This document shows, piece by piece, positions 41,605 to 49,834 of a stretch of DNA of 64,000 bases (the stretch's first letter is position 1; every line of letters starts with the position of its first letter). This DNA is from Chloroflexota bacterium (GTDB lineage: Bacteria > Chloroflexota > Limnocylindria > QHBO01): assembly GCA_003243965.1 (NCBI GenBank), contig QHBO01000016.1, positions 195,076 to 259,075 on the forward strand, given 5' to 3'. A program made the translations under genes and the position numbers. The notes under the pieces were generated by a model. It had not been told where the DNA came from, made no database searches, and worked only from the letters and a program-made list of their open reading frames with translations.

Positions 41605-42617
41605 CGGTCGCACCCCGCCCCGCAACCCGCCCAAGCCACGGCCGGACTAGCCATGTGCGCGATGCGTCTGCCCCGCAGGTCGAGGATGTCGGTGCCGCCG
41701 CCGGCGAGCACCATGACCCGTGAGCCGTCGGGCGAAACGCGAGGGATGGCACCCCCGCTGATCCGACGCGCAGCGCCGGCGCCACGCTCCTGGATGAAGA
41801 CGCCCTGGCCGGCGCGCTCGAAGGCGATCTGCCGTCCGTTTGCGCTGGTCGAGACATGAATCGCGGCCGCACCGAGATCCGCGAGCGGTTCCCCGCCGGC
41901 TCCGAGCCCGAGACTGCGGACCGAGGTCGACCCGTCGGGATTGCTCACGAAGTACGCGACGCCTCCGGCGTCGAGCAGCGAGAAGCCGGAAAGCAGCTCT
42001 CCTGCCGTGAGCCGCACGACCCTGCCCGTCGCCGGCTCAACGCGAGCCAGATCCGCCGAAGCCGGTGCCTCCACGGAGCTGACCGCGATAGTCAGCAGCG
42101 AGCCGTCAGGGTCAAACGCGATCGGTGCGGTGAACGGGCCGTCCGCGAGCCGAGTCGCACTACCGCCTTCCGTCTCCACGCGCCACATCCGACCGGCGCC
42201 GTCGATGGTCGCCGCCCAGGACCCGTCCGCGGCGACCGCTGAAGCCAGGACTCCTTCCAGCTCACTGCGCACCAGCGACCCGTCAGCCGTGGCGATCGAG
42301 AGGGCGCCGGGACGGCCCCCGTAGCTGTCGGTGGTCGCCACGATCCCACCGTCGCGGGAGGTCGCCAGCAGGCGCCGCGCCTCCGAGACGGGATCGATCG
42401 GCGTCGATCCGAAGCGCGGCAGGCTGGCATCGATGAGCGTCTGCTCGCCGATTCGGCGTCGGGTGACCGCGACGGCAACCCCCGCGCTCCGAGCGGCCGC
42501 TGGGTCGTATCGGGCGGCAGAGGGCGGCGGTTCGGCCTGCACGGCTCCGGCCAAGACGAGGGACATGATCAGGACGGCTGCCGCGAGCAGCGGCAGCGTA
42601 CGACGCGCGTGAGACAC
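41601..42617 (-). CDS. Secreted beta-propeller (TolB-like) protein
   Basis: A 338-residue exported protein, with a signal peptide (RTLPLLAAAVLIMSLVLAGAVQA) and repeated motifs of the VATTDSYGGRPGALSIATADG, AADGSWAATIDGAGRMWRV, PIAFDPDGSLLTIAV, AYFVSNPDG and PRVSPDGSRVMVLA type. This suggests a six-blade propeller that binds a protein or glycan partner. Function unknown. The GTG start is preferred over the longer ORF because GGAGG lies 7 nt upstream. It heads the operon with the M23 peptidase and a lipoprotein. Confidence 0.75.
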   Translation of the reverse strand: MSHARRTLPLLAAAVLIMSLVLAGAVQAEPPPSAARYDPAAARSAGVAVAVTRRRIGEQTLIDASLPRFGSTPIDPVSEARRLLATSRDGGIVATTDSYGGRPGALSIATADGSLVRSELEGVLASAVAADGSWAATIDGAGRMWRVETEGGSATRLADGPFTAPIAFDPDGSLLTIAVSSVEAPASADLARVEPATGRVVRLTAGELLSGFSLLDAGGVAYFVSNPDGSTSVRSLGLGAGGEPLADLGAAAIHVSTSANGRQIAFERAGQGVFIQERGAGAARRISGGAIPRVSPDGSRVMVLAGGGTDILDLRGRRIAHMASPAVAWAGCGAGCDR

Positions 42618-42765
42618 CGAGGAACCTCCGAGGGCACGACAGAAAGGGGGCTGGGCGTTCGGACGTTCCGGGCGGCGGCGGACTCCTCTGCTGCTCAACG
42701 GTCGGCGACCGACTGATTTCGCGGCGACGCTACGCCGCCGCGCTTATCAGCCGCTTAGCGGCGCA

Positions 42766-42771
42766 TATACT
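42766..42771 (+). promoter_or_regulatory. -10 box TATACT before the BAM/GIDE-like gene
   Basis: TATACT ends 9 nt before the ATG. No -35 is evident. An inverted repeat GCCGCTTAGCGGC precedes it and might be a protein-binding site. Confidence 0.45.
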
Positions 42772-42780
42772 TCGCCGCCG

Positions 42781-43527
42781 ATGTCCCTGCTCGTCGCGGC
42801 CCTGGCTGCAGGCGTCGGCACCCTGCTCCTTCTGGGCGGCACCCTCACCATCCGGGCCACCGGAGCTCAGCTTGGCCTGGGTCGCCGATTCGCCGGCGCT
42901 CGCGAGCTGTCCGTCGGCGAACTGCTGGACCTGGGCGAGATTCCGTCTCGCCCGGTGCGAGTGGTCGGGCGCATCCGCGCGGGGGATCCGCTCCAGCTGC
43001 CCGAAGGTGAGCGGCTGGTCGTGTTTCACCGCGACGTCGAGATCCACGCGGGGCGTGGCCGATGGCGCACGGTGGAGCGGCTCCGCGAGACCCGTTCGTT
43101 CGACCTGTGGGATCACGACGGGTCGCTGCCCCTCGACCCCGCCCGCGCCGCCGAGCCGCTGGTCGTGATTCCCGAGATCTGGCGCGGGACGGTGAACGAG
43201 CTCGACGTTACGCACCGACGGGCGGCCGAACGCCTCGTTTCCGCGGCCGCCGATGGCATCGCTGCGCGCGCCATCACCCGAACCGTCAACATCGTCGATC
43301 GGCTGCGGGTACTCGCCATCGTGCGGCGGTCTGCCGCCGGAGCGCTTGAGCTGGCCCCTCCGCCGGGAGGCTATGTGATCTCCAACCTGGAGGTCGACGA
43401 GGCGATTCGGCTGCTCGGCGGGCCGCGGCGCGACCTGATCGGTCCGGCGCTGGTCGCATCGTTCCTCGGCGCGGGCCTGCTGGTGGCCGCGCTCGGGGCG
43501 GCGATCGGCGGCCTGCTGGCACACTGA
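42781..43527 (+). CDS. Membrane protein with a GIDE/BAM-like domain
   Basis: A 248-residue protein with a transmembrane helix at each end and a soluble beta-rich middle. The middle (SRPVRVVGRIRAGDPLQLPEGERLVVFHRDVEI, RETRSFDLWDHDGSLPLD) resembles the BAM/GIDE domain first known from the eukaryotic mitochondrial E3 ligase MUL1/MULAN, which lies next to a membrane. Bacterial members are mostly uncharacterised. Topology is as in MULAN, but the C-terminal RING finger is missing. Function unknown; a membrane-adjacent scaffold is plausible. Confidence 0.65.
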   Translation: MSLLVAALAAGVGTLLLLGGTLTIRATGAQLGLGRRFAGARELSVGELLDLGEIPSRPVRVVGRIRAGDPLQLPEGERLVVFHRDVEIHAGRGRWRTVERLRETRSFDLWDHDGSLPLDPARAAEPLVVIPEIWRGTVNELDVTHRRAAERLVSAAADGIAARAITRTVNIVDRLRVLAIVRRSAAGALELAPPPGGYVISNLEVDEAIRLLGGPRRDLIGPALVASFLGAGLLVAALGAAIGGLLAH

Positions 43528-43664
43528 CCACCGCCCACGCTGAACGAGGACCCGGCGGTCTGGGCAGCGGCCGCGGATCCGGCCGTCCCCCGCCAAGCGG
43601 GCGCGCCGCGCGGCGGTGGCCGGGCGACCCGGCCCGAGGAGAGGTACGGAGCGGCTCGGTACGA

Positions 43665-46600
43665 ATGGGGGATCGAGTCCGCGCGGTTGCCACTTCTACC
43701 ATCGGCTGCACGGCACCTACCAAAGGTTCCATCCATCGTCGGAGCGGCTTCCTGTCGGGCGCCGTGCTGCGGGGAGCGCATCTGGTGGCCAACGGGCATC
43801 GCGATCGTGGGGGCGGACGTGAAGAGCTGATCAGCGTCGCCCAGGCCGCCGCCCTGCTCGGCGTCCATCCCAACACCGTCCGCGCCTGGACCGAGGCGGG
43901 GAGGCTGACCGCCTACCGCATCAACGCGCGCGGCGATCGGCGGTTTCGCCAAGGTGATGTCAAGCGCCTTCTCGGGGAGGGCGCGGATGCGCCGGAGCTC
44001 GCGGCCGCGCCGGTCCACCGCCGGGACGCGGAGATCGCGGTGCTCACCCGGCTGACACAGGGATCCGCCGCCGCCCTGAATGTCGCAGCGGTGTGCCGGA
44101 CCGCCATCGAGGCCCTCCGGGCGCATTTCGCGTACCCGCAGGTTGCCATCTATCTGGCGCGGCAGGCAGAGCTCGAGCTGGAGACGCACGCCGGCTACCG
44201 AGTCGCTCCGGCCGCGCGACTGCCGCTCGGAGAGAGCCACCTGACGTCCGATGAAGGTGCTCCGGCCCTGAGTGAGAACGCGTCCGGACTCGAGCTGCGC
44301 CTGCCGCTCCGGGCCTCGGGCGAGGTGCTGGGGCTGATGCTGATCGAAGATGGCGTGGACGGCGTGCTGGCCATCTCGCAGGTGCCGTTCCTGGGCACCG
44401 TCGCCAACGCGGCGGCTACCGCGATCTTCAACGCGCGGCTCCTGGCGCGCGCTCGTCGCGAGGTGACGCGCGCCCGGGCACTGCGCAGCGTGACCCAGGA
44501 GCTGACCGGAAAGCTCGATCTGGCGAGCGTGCTGGACGACATCGTCGACCGTACACGCAGCCTGTTCGATGCCGACAAGGCGGGGCTCTGGTTCCTCGGC
44601 GACGGCCCAGAGCCCTTCCAGCTCGGAGCAGCACGCGGCATCGGGGAGGTATTCCACGCCCGCGTCCGTGCGCTCCGGCTGGAGTCAGACGCCGCCGGCA
44701 TCAAGGCGATCCGGGAGCGCCGCACATACGTTCTGCACGACGCAGACGCCGATGACCGCGTCGGCCCGATGCGGGATATCTACGCGGCCGAGGGGATCAA
44801 GACCGCGTGCCTCGTCCCGCTCGTGTCGCACGACCAGGCGGTCGGAGTGCTGGGCCTCTATCACCTGCGCCCCCAGGAGTGGCCCGCGGAGGAGCTGGCT
44901 CTCGCCCAGTCGTTCGCCAACCAGGCCGCGGTGGCAATCAGCAATGCGCGGCTGTATCGGTCGCTTGCCGCGCAGGCGGCCCGCATGAAGTCGATCCAGG
45001 ACCTGTCGGCTCGCCTCAACCGCCTGACCGAGGTCCAGATGATCGCGGAGGCGATCGTGGCCGAGGCGAGCACCCTCGCCGAGTTCCACGATATCCGCGT
45101 CTATTCGGTGGACTGGGCCACAGGCGTCTGCGAGCCGGTGGCGTACACGCGGCGCCTGTTGGGAGAGGGCGATTTCCGCGAGCGCCTGCGCGTGGAGATC
45201 GGCCCGGGCTCGTTCACCGGGACGGTGGCCCAGACGGGCGAGGCTATGCTGATCAACGACGCCCTGACCGATACCCGCGGGCACACCATCGACGGCACCG
45301 ACGACATCGAGGAATCGATGCTCGTGGTACCGATGCTCTATGAAGAGCGCGCCGTCGGGATCCTGGCGCTGTCGAAGCTGGGCACCAACCAGTTCAGCGA
45401 CGACGACCTGCAGACGATGAGCATCTTCGCCGGCTACGCGGCACAGGCGTTCGCCAACGCGCACAGCTACGAGCAGCTCGCCCGCCAATCCGCCGAGCTG
45501 GCGCGCCAGCTGGACTCGCAGCGGCGACTTCTCGAGATCAACGAGCGACTCCTCAGCACCCTCGACCCCGGCGACGTGCTGGAGACGATCGCCGACGGCC
45601 TGCGCGCGGTCGTCTCGTACGACAACCTGTCGATCTACCGCGCCGACCACGAGCAGCAGGCCTTGGTTCCGGTGCTAACGCGCGAGCATCACGCCGACCT
45701 GATCTCGCGCTACGTCATCCCGTTCGGTAGCGGACTGATGGGTTGGGTCGTCGATCACCACGAGCCGGCGCTAGTCAACGATGCGCTGAGTGACCCACGC
45801 GCGCTCCAGATTCCGGGGACCCCAACCGAGCCGGAGGCGATGGTCGTGGTGCCGCTGGTCAGCAACGGCGAGGTGACTGGCGCCCTCAACGTGTCGCGCG
45901 GCGGAGGGCCCGAGGCCTACTTCAGTGATCAGGACTTCGAGCTCGTCAAGCTCTTCGCCGGCCAGGCGTCCATCGCCCTGCGGAACGCCGATACCCATCA
46001 CGCGGTCAGCCTGCGGGCCGAAACCGATGCGCTCACCGGGCTCGGCAACCACGGCGCGTTCCAGAAGGATCTCGCACGGCTTCTCGATCGAGCACGGGAC
46101 CTGCCGGCCGACGCCAACGCGGGCGTGGCGCTGCTGATGATGGACCTCGACCGCTTCAAGGCCTACAACGATCGGCTGGGTCATCCCGCCGGCGACGCAC
46201 TGCTGCATGCGGTAGGCACCGCGATCTACGGCGCAGCGCGCTCTGAGGACCTGGCGTACCGCTACGGGGGCGACGAGTTCGCGTTGATCCTCTCCTCGGT
46301 CGACGCCTCGCAGGCTGAGGTGGTCGCCGAGCGCGCGCGGCGAGCCGTGGCGCGTCTAACGAGCAAGGACTCGACGCCGGTGACGATCACCATCGGCGTG
46401 GCGGCATTCCCCAGCGACGCGACGGACAAGAACGCCCTGATCGGGGCGGCCGATACCGCGCTCTACTACGGCAAGCAGGCCGGCGAGGACCGGGTCACTT
46501 TGGCCGGCGAGGTGCCCCGTGAGATTCGCGACCTGCGCGGCACGCTGGACGAACTCGCGCGCGCCGCGCTGCTGCATCCGGAAGACGCCGGCTCAGTTGA

Positions 46601-47210
46601 GCATCTGGTCGAGCATGCGGCGCGCCTCTCGGTGGCGGCCGCCGATCCGAGTGAGCAGCCGGTCCGTGATGCGCTGCTTGCCGTCGCCAGGGGCCTCGAG
46701 CGCAAGGACGGCAGCACGCGCGGGCACGCGGACCGCGTCGGGCGTCTCGCGGGCAGGATCGGCGGCCAGCTCGGCTGCACGGACGACGAGGTGCGGACCA
46801 TCGAGCTCGCGGCACGGCTCCACGACCTGGAACCGGTCGGAGCGGCGGGCCTGGAAACGGTGGCGGCGCTGCGGGGTGTGGCGGACATCGTCCGAAGCGT
46901 GCGCGAGCCATCGCCGGCGGCGGAGCGATCGCTGGCGGCCCAGATCGTGTGCGCGGCCGACGTGTACGACAGCACGGTGACCGGAGCCGGCGCACCGCGG
47001 CGCGGCCGGGCTGCGGCGCTGTCCGGGCTGCGCGAGCAGGTCGGCACGGCCTATCTCGCGGAGGTCGTGGAGGCGCTGTCGACGATCGTGGTGACCAGGG
47101 AGCGCCGACCGGCGCGGACGACCGGCGGAGGCCAACGTGGCGAGGCGAGCGCCGATCGACGCCGGTCGGGCGCGCGTCGACCGCGCCGCGCATCGGTGCG
47201 GGCCGCCTAG
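43665..47210 (+). CDS. Large multidomain signalling protein: MerR-like HTH, GAF domains, GGDEF, degenerate HD
   Basis: A protein of up to 1181 residues. After a doubtful N-terminus it has a MerR/excisionase-like helix-turn-helix (residues about 55-105, ISVAQAAALLGVHPNTVRAWTEAGRLTAYRI). Four GAF domains follow at roughly 120-260, 275-440, 460-610 and 620-770. A GGDEF domain lies near 780-945, with the intact motif RYGGDEFAL and MMDLDRFKAYNDRLGH. The C-terminal HD-GYP-like region (RGHADRVGRLAGRIG, LHDLEP) lacks GYP and other metal ligands. It should be a soluble c-di-GMP synthase and sensor that might also bind DNA. A GTG further in is a possible start, since the first 50 residues look unlike a domain. 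Confidence 0.85.
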   Translation: MGDRVRAVATSTIGCTAPTKGSIHRRSGFLSGAVLRGAHLVANGHRDRGGGREELISVAQAAALLGVHPNTVRAWTEAGRLTAYRINARGDRRFRQGDVKRLLGEGADAPELAAAPVHRRDAEIAVLTRLTQGSAAALNVAAVCRTAIEALRAHFAYPQVAIYLARQAELELETHAGYRVAPAARLPLGESHLTSDEGAPALSENASGLELRLPLRASGEVLGLMLIEDGVDGVLAISQVPFLGTVANAAATAIFNARLLARARREVTRARALRSVTQELTGKLDLASVLDDIVDRTRSLFDADKAGLWFLGDGPEPFQLGAARGIGEVFHARVRALRLESDAAGIKAIRERRTYVLHDADADDRVGPMRDIYAAEGIKTACLVPLVSHDQAVGVLGLYHLRPQEWPAEELALAQSFANQAAVAISNARLYRSLAAQAARMKSIQDLSARLNRLTEVQMIAEAIVAEASTLAEFHDIRVYSVDWATGVCEPVAYTRRLLGEGDFRERLRVEIGPGSFTGTVAQTGEAMLINDALTDTRGHTIDGTDDIEESMLVVPMLYEERAVGILALSKLGTNQFSDDDLQTMSIFAGYAAQAFANAHSYEQLARQSAELARQLDSQRRLLEINERLLSTLDPGDVLETIADGLRAVVSYDNLSIYRADHEQQALVPVLTREHHADLISRYVIPFGSGLMGWVVDHHEPALVNDALSDPRALQIPGTPTEPEAMVVVPLVSNGEVTGALNVSRGGGPEAYFSDQDFELVKLFAGQASIALRNADTHHAVSLRAETDALTGLGNHGAFQKDLARLLDRARDLPADANAGVALLMMDLDRFKAYNDRLGHPAGDALLHAVGTAIYGAARSEDLAYRYGGDEFALILSSVDASQAEVVAERARRAVARLTSKDSTPVTITIGVAAFPSDATDKNALIGAADTALYYGKQAGEDRVTLAGEVPREIRDLRGTLDELARAALLHPEDAGSVEHLVEHAARLSVAAADPSEQPVRDALLAVARGLERKDGSTRGHADRVGRLAGRIGGQLGCTDDEVRTIELAARLHDLEPVGAAGLETVAALRGVADIVRSVREPSPAAERSLAAQIVCAADVYDSTVTGAGAPRRGRAAALSGLREQVGTAYLAEVVEALSTIVVTRERRPARTTGGGQRGEASADRRRSGARRPRRASVRAA

Positions 47211-47232
47211 ATCCTGGGTGGAGGCCGCGGTG

Positions 47233-47238
47233 TATCAT
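47233..47238 (+). promoter_or_regulatory. -10 box TATCAT before a lipoprotein gene
   Basis: TATCAT ends 10 nt before the ATG. The same hexamer recurs before the WYL gene. Confidence 0.45.
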
Positions 47239-47248
47239 CGCGCCTCCC

Positions 47249-48007
47249 ATGCCGATCCCCCTCGCGTCGCCGCGTGCCCGGACCGCCACCAGCCTGCTCA
47301 GCGTGGCGGGCAGCGTGGCCCTCGCCGCCTGCTCGACGAGCGCGCCTCCGCCATCGGCTTCCGGACGCTTGTCAACGTCCCCGTTGTTCACGCTCGCGCC
47401 GACCATGACCCCTTCGCCGACGCCGCTGCCGACCCCGTCGTTCACCAACCCGCCCGACCCCTCGCTGCTGGCGCTCGTGCCCCCCACGCTCGGAGCCGTG
47501 GTGGTCGACAAGCCTCCGATCACCGAGTACGGGGTGACCCCCGGCGACATCGGTCAGGCCGCCTACGGGCGCATCGGTGTCCGATTCCGGAGCCTGGTGA
47601 TCGCCTACGTCGAGCGTCCGCGAACGATGAGCCTGTATGCCATGCGGGTCGATCCGCCGGCGGTCCATACCGCCGATCTCGAGCCCTACCTGGCCCCGAT
47701 CGGGGAGTACGTCGGCATCCAGGGCCTGCACCCCGAAGCGTGGCATCTGGCGGTCGTCGCCGGCCGCTCGGTGTGGACCCGGGGCGAGGACCCCGCGACT
47801 GCCGCCGGCACCACGATCTACACCTGGGCGGCGAGTCACTACGTCTTCCTGCTGATCGGCGTGGTCGACGCGGTCAACCGCCAGATGGTTGCGGCCCTTC
47901 CGGGCGAGCCGCCGCCTGCGCCGCCGCCGACATCGGTGCCGAGCCGATCTGCGTCACCAGCCCCGCCGGTGGCCAGCCCAAGCCCATCGGCCGCGTCCGG
48001 CGGTTGA
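47249..48007 (+). CDS. Predicted secreted lipoprotein, unknown
   Basis: A 252-residue protein with a signal and lipobox (VALAACS), then a Pro/Thr/Ser-rich stretch, and a folded middle of about 120 residues (PGDIGQAAYGRIGVRFRSLVIAYVERP, then LYAMRVDPPAVHTADLEPYL, IGVVDAVNRQMVAALPG). The C-terminal tail is again Pro/Ser-rich. The folded region resembles no family I can name. Other lipoproteins in this window share the composition but not the sequence. It stands alone between the signalling protein and the WYL regulator. Confidence 0.75.
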   Translation: MPIPLASPRARTATSLLSVAGSVALAACSTSAPPPSASGRLSTSPLFTLAPTMTPSPTPLPTPSFTNPPDPSLLALVPPTLGAVVVDKPPITEYGVTPGDIGQAAYGRIGVRFRSLVIAYVERPRTMSLYAMRVDPPAVHTADLEPYLAPIGEYVGIQGLHPEAWHLAVVAGRSVWTRGEDPATAAGTTIYTWAASHYVFLLIGVVDAVNRQMVAALPGEPPPAPPPTSVPSRSASPAPPVASPSPSAASGG

Positions 48008-48095
48008 CCTGCAGACAGCCCGCCCGCCGCGTCGGACAGCCGTAGAGGCTCAGGACGCTGGAGGCGCGTCTTTCTGGGTACCCCGTCCTCGCGGC

Positions 48096-48101
48096 TATCA
48101 T
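48096..48101 (+). promoter_or_regulatory. -10 box TATCAT before the WYL-domain gene
   Basis: TATCAT ends 6 nt before the ATG, close to the textbook leaderless distance. Confidence 0.5.
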
Positions 48102-48107
48102 CGCGCC

Positions 48108-49193
48108 ATGCCTACCTTCGACGGAACGGCGAGCGCCCTCGAGTCGGACGACCTGACGGATCGTTTCCTGCCGGTCGCGGAGCCCGACGACGACGGACGA
48201 GGGCGCAAGCGCGACCGCCTCGCGCGACTGCTCCAGGTGACCGCGATCCTCTACCAGCTGGGGCGCGGCGAGAAGGGCGTCGCCGTCGGTGAGATCGCCA
48301 AGCTGACCGGCATGACCACGCGCACCGTGTATCGGGACATCAAGGCGCTCGACGAGGAGCTCGGCGTCCCGATCTTCCAGGCGGGGCGCGGGCGCTACGG
48401 AGTCGAGAAGCAGTACTTCCTGCCGCCGCTGCACCTCAGCGTGCCGGAGGCGATCGTGCTCTTCCTGGCTGCCCGGCTGATCACCCGCTGGTCGGATGAG
48501 TACGACCGAGCCGTGGTCAGCGCCTTCACCAAGATCGCGCAGGCGCTGCCGCCGCAGATCGCCCGCCACGTCGCGGCCTCGATGTTGGCCATCGGGGAGC
48601 AGCAGGCGAACGAGCCCTTCACCCGGATCTTCGCGACCGTCGCCCGCGGCTGGGCGGAGGGCCGCGTGGTCGAGATCAGCTACGAATCCAGCAAGGGAGA
48701 GTCTCGCACGACGCGCGTGCGGCCCTACTTTCTGGAGCCCTGGGCGGCCGGACGGAGCGTCTATCTGATCGCGCATGACGAGCCGGCGGCCGCGATGCGC
48801 ACCTACAAGATCGAGCGCATCGGTGCGGCGGTCCTCACCCCCGAGCGCTACCAGATCCCCGACGACTTCGATCCCGATCGATGGCTTGCGAACTCATGGG
48901 GGATCTGGTCAGCCGACAGCACCCCGATGCAGACCGTTCGGCTGCGTTTCTCCGCGGCCGTCGCCCGACGGGTGCACGAGTCGACCTGGCACCGATCCCA
49001 GGAGCTGCGTGACCTGCCGAACGGGTCCGTGGAGCTGACCGTCAGAGTGGCCGGCATCGTCGAGATTCGGCCGTGGATTCTCTCGTGGGGCGACGCGGTC
49101 GAGGTCATCGAGCCGGCCGAGCTGCGCGAGTCGGTGGCCGAGCTGCTGAAGACCGCTGCCTCGCGCTACCAGGCCTCGGCGGCGCGCTCGTGA
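48108..49193 (+). CDS. WYL domain-containing transcriptional regulator
   Basis: A 361-residue regulator of the HTH-WYL type. The helix-turn-helix is at residues about 45-85 (VGEIAKLTGMTTRTVYRDIKALDEELG), followed by VEKQYFLPPLHLSVPEAIVLFLAARL, the standard linker, the WYL domain (VVEISYESSKGESRTTRVRPYFLEPWAAGRSVYLIAHDE) and a WCX C-terminal domain. WYL domains bind nucleic acid or nucleotide ligands; such regulators often control DNA-damage or defence genes. It starts 6 nt after a TATCAT -10 box, and is followed by a coupled CYTH gene. Confidence 0.92.
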   Translation: MPTFDGTASALESDDLTDRFLPVAEPDDDGRGRKRDRLARLLQVTAILYQLGRGEKGVAVGEIAKLTGMTTRTVYRDIKALDEELGVPIFQAGRGRYGVEKQYFLPPLHLSVPEAIVLFLAARLITRWSDEYDRAVVSAFTKIAQALPPQIARHVAASMLAIGEQQANEPFTRIFATVARGWAEGRVVEISYESSKGESRTTRVRPYFLEPWAAGRSVYLIAHDEPAAAMRTYKIERIGAAVLTPERYQIPDDFDPDRWLANSWGIWSADSTPMQTVRLRFSAAVARRVHESTWHRSQELRDLPNGSVELTVRVAGIVEIRPWILSWGDAVEVIEPAELRESVAELLKTAASRYQASAARS

Positions 49194-49834
49194 CCGACGA
49201 GGTCGAGCTGAAGTTCCGCGCCGCGACCGATGCGCCGCTCGTCGAGCTGGCCCGCCGCGACCGGCTGGCGGCCACCTCGCTCGGTCCGCCGATCAGCCAT
49301 CGTGAGGAGGATATCTACCTCGACACGCCGGACCGTCGGCTTGGTCGCTCACGCTGGGCCTGCCGGATTCGCACCCGCGAGGGGCGGACGATCGTGTCAC
49401 TGAAGGGTTCGGCCCGATCGGATGGTCCCTCCGGGCTTCACCGCCGTCCCGAGGTCGAGGGCGCGGCGACGTGGCCCGGCGGCCCAGCGACGTGGCCCGC
49501 CTCGGAGGCGCGCTCGCTCCTCGAGAAGCTCGCGGACGGCGCGCCGCTGGAGGAGCGACTGACCCTGCGTCAGGAGCGCACGGAGCGGATCGTCACCTCG
49601 TCGGCCGGGCGGCACATCGGCGTGCTCTCGCTTGACACATCCGACGTGGTCGTCAGGGGGACGCTCCGTGAGCGTCTGTACACCGTCGAGCTCGAGCTCG
49701 GCGCGGTTGCCGACGAGGCTGAGCTGGCCGCCCTGCGCGGCGCGCTCCTCGAGGTCGAGGGGATCGCGCCGGACCCGGTCACCAAGCTGGAGCGTGCGCT
49801 CGCCGCCGCAGGGCTCCCGGCCGAGCCTCGCTAG
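49190..49834 (+). CDS. CYTH domain (triphosphate tunnel metalloenzyme) protein
   Basis: A 214-residue CYTH protein, a tunnel of eight strands with charged interior that binds triphosphates. The N-terminal ExExK signature is EVELKFRA, followed by EEDIYLDTPDRRL, CRIRTREGRTIVSLKG and TVELELGAVADEAELAAL. The catalytic acidic and basic residues for inorganic triphosphatase activity are in place; adenylate cyclase activity cannot be excluded. GTG start overlaps the WYL stop as GTGA. It is followed directly by an O-antigen ligase-like gene. Confidence 0.9.
   Translation: MTDEVELKFRAATDAPLVELARRDRLAATSLGPPISHREEDIYLDTPDRRLGRSRWACRIRTREGRTIVSLKGSARSDGPSGLHRRPEVEGAATWPGGPATWPASEARSLLEKLADGAPLEERLTLRQERTERIVTSSAGRHIGVLSLDTSDVVVRGTLRERLYTVELELGAVADEAELAALRGALLEVEGIAPDPVTKLERALAAAGLPAEPR

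Noticed and set aside
48108-49193. WYL regulator as a marker of a defence island
   Set aside because: Neighbours are CYTH and O-antigen-ligase-like genes, with no nuclease, methylase or other defence module beside it.
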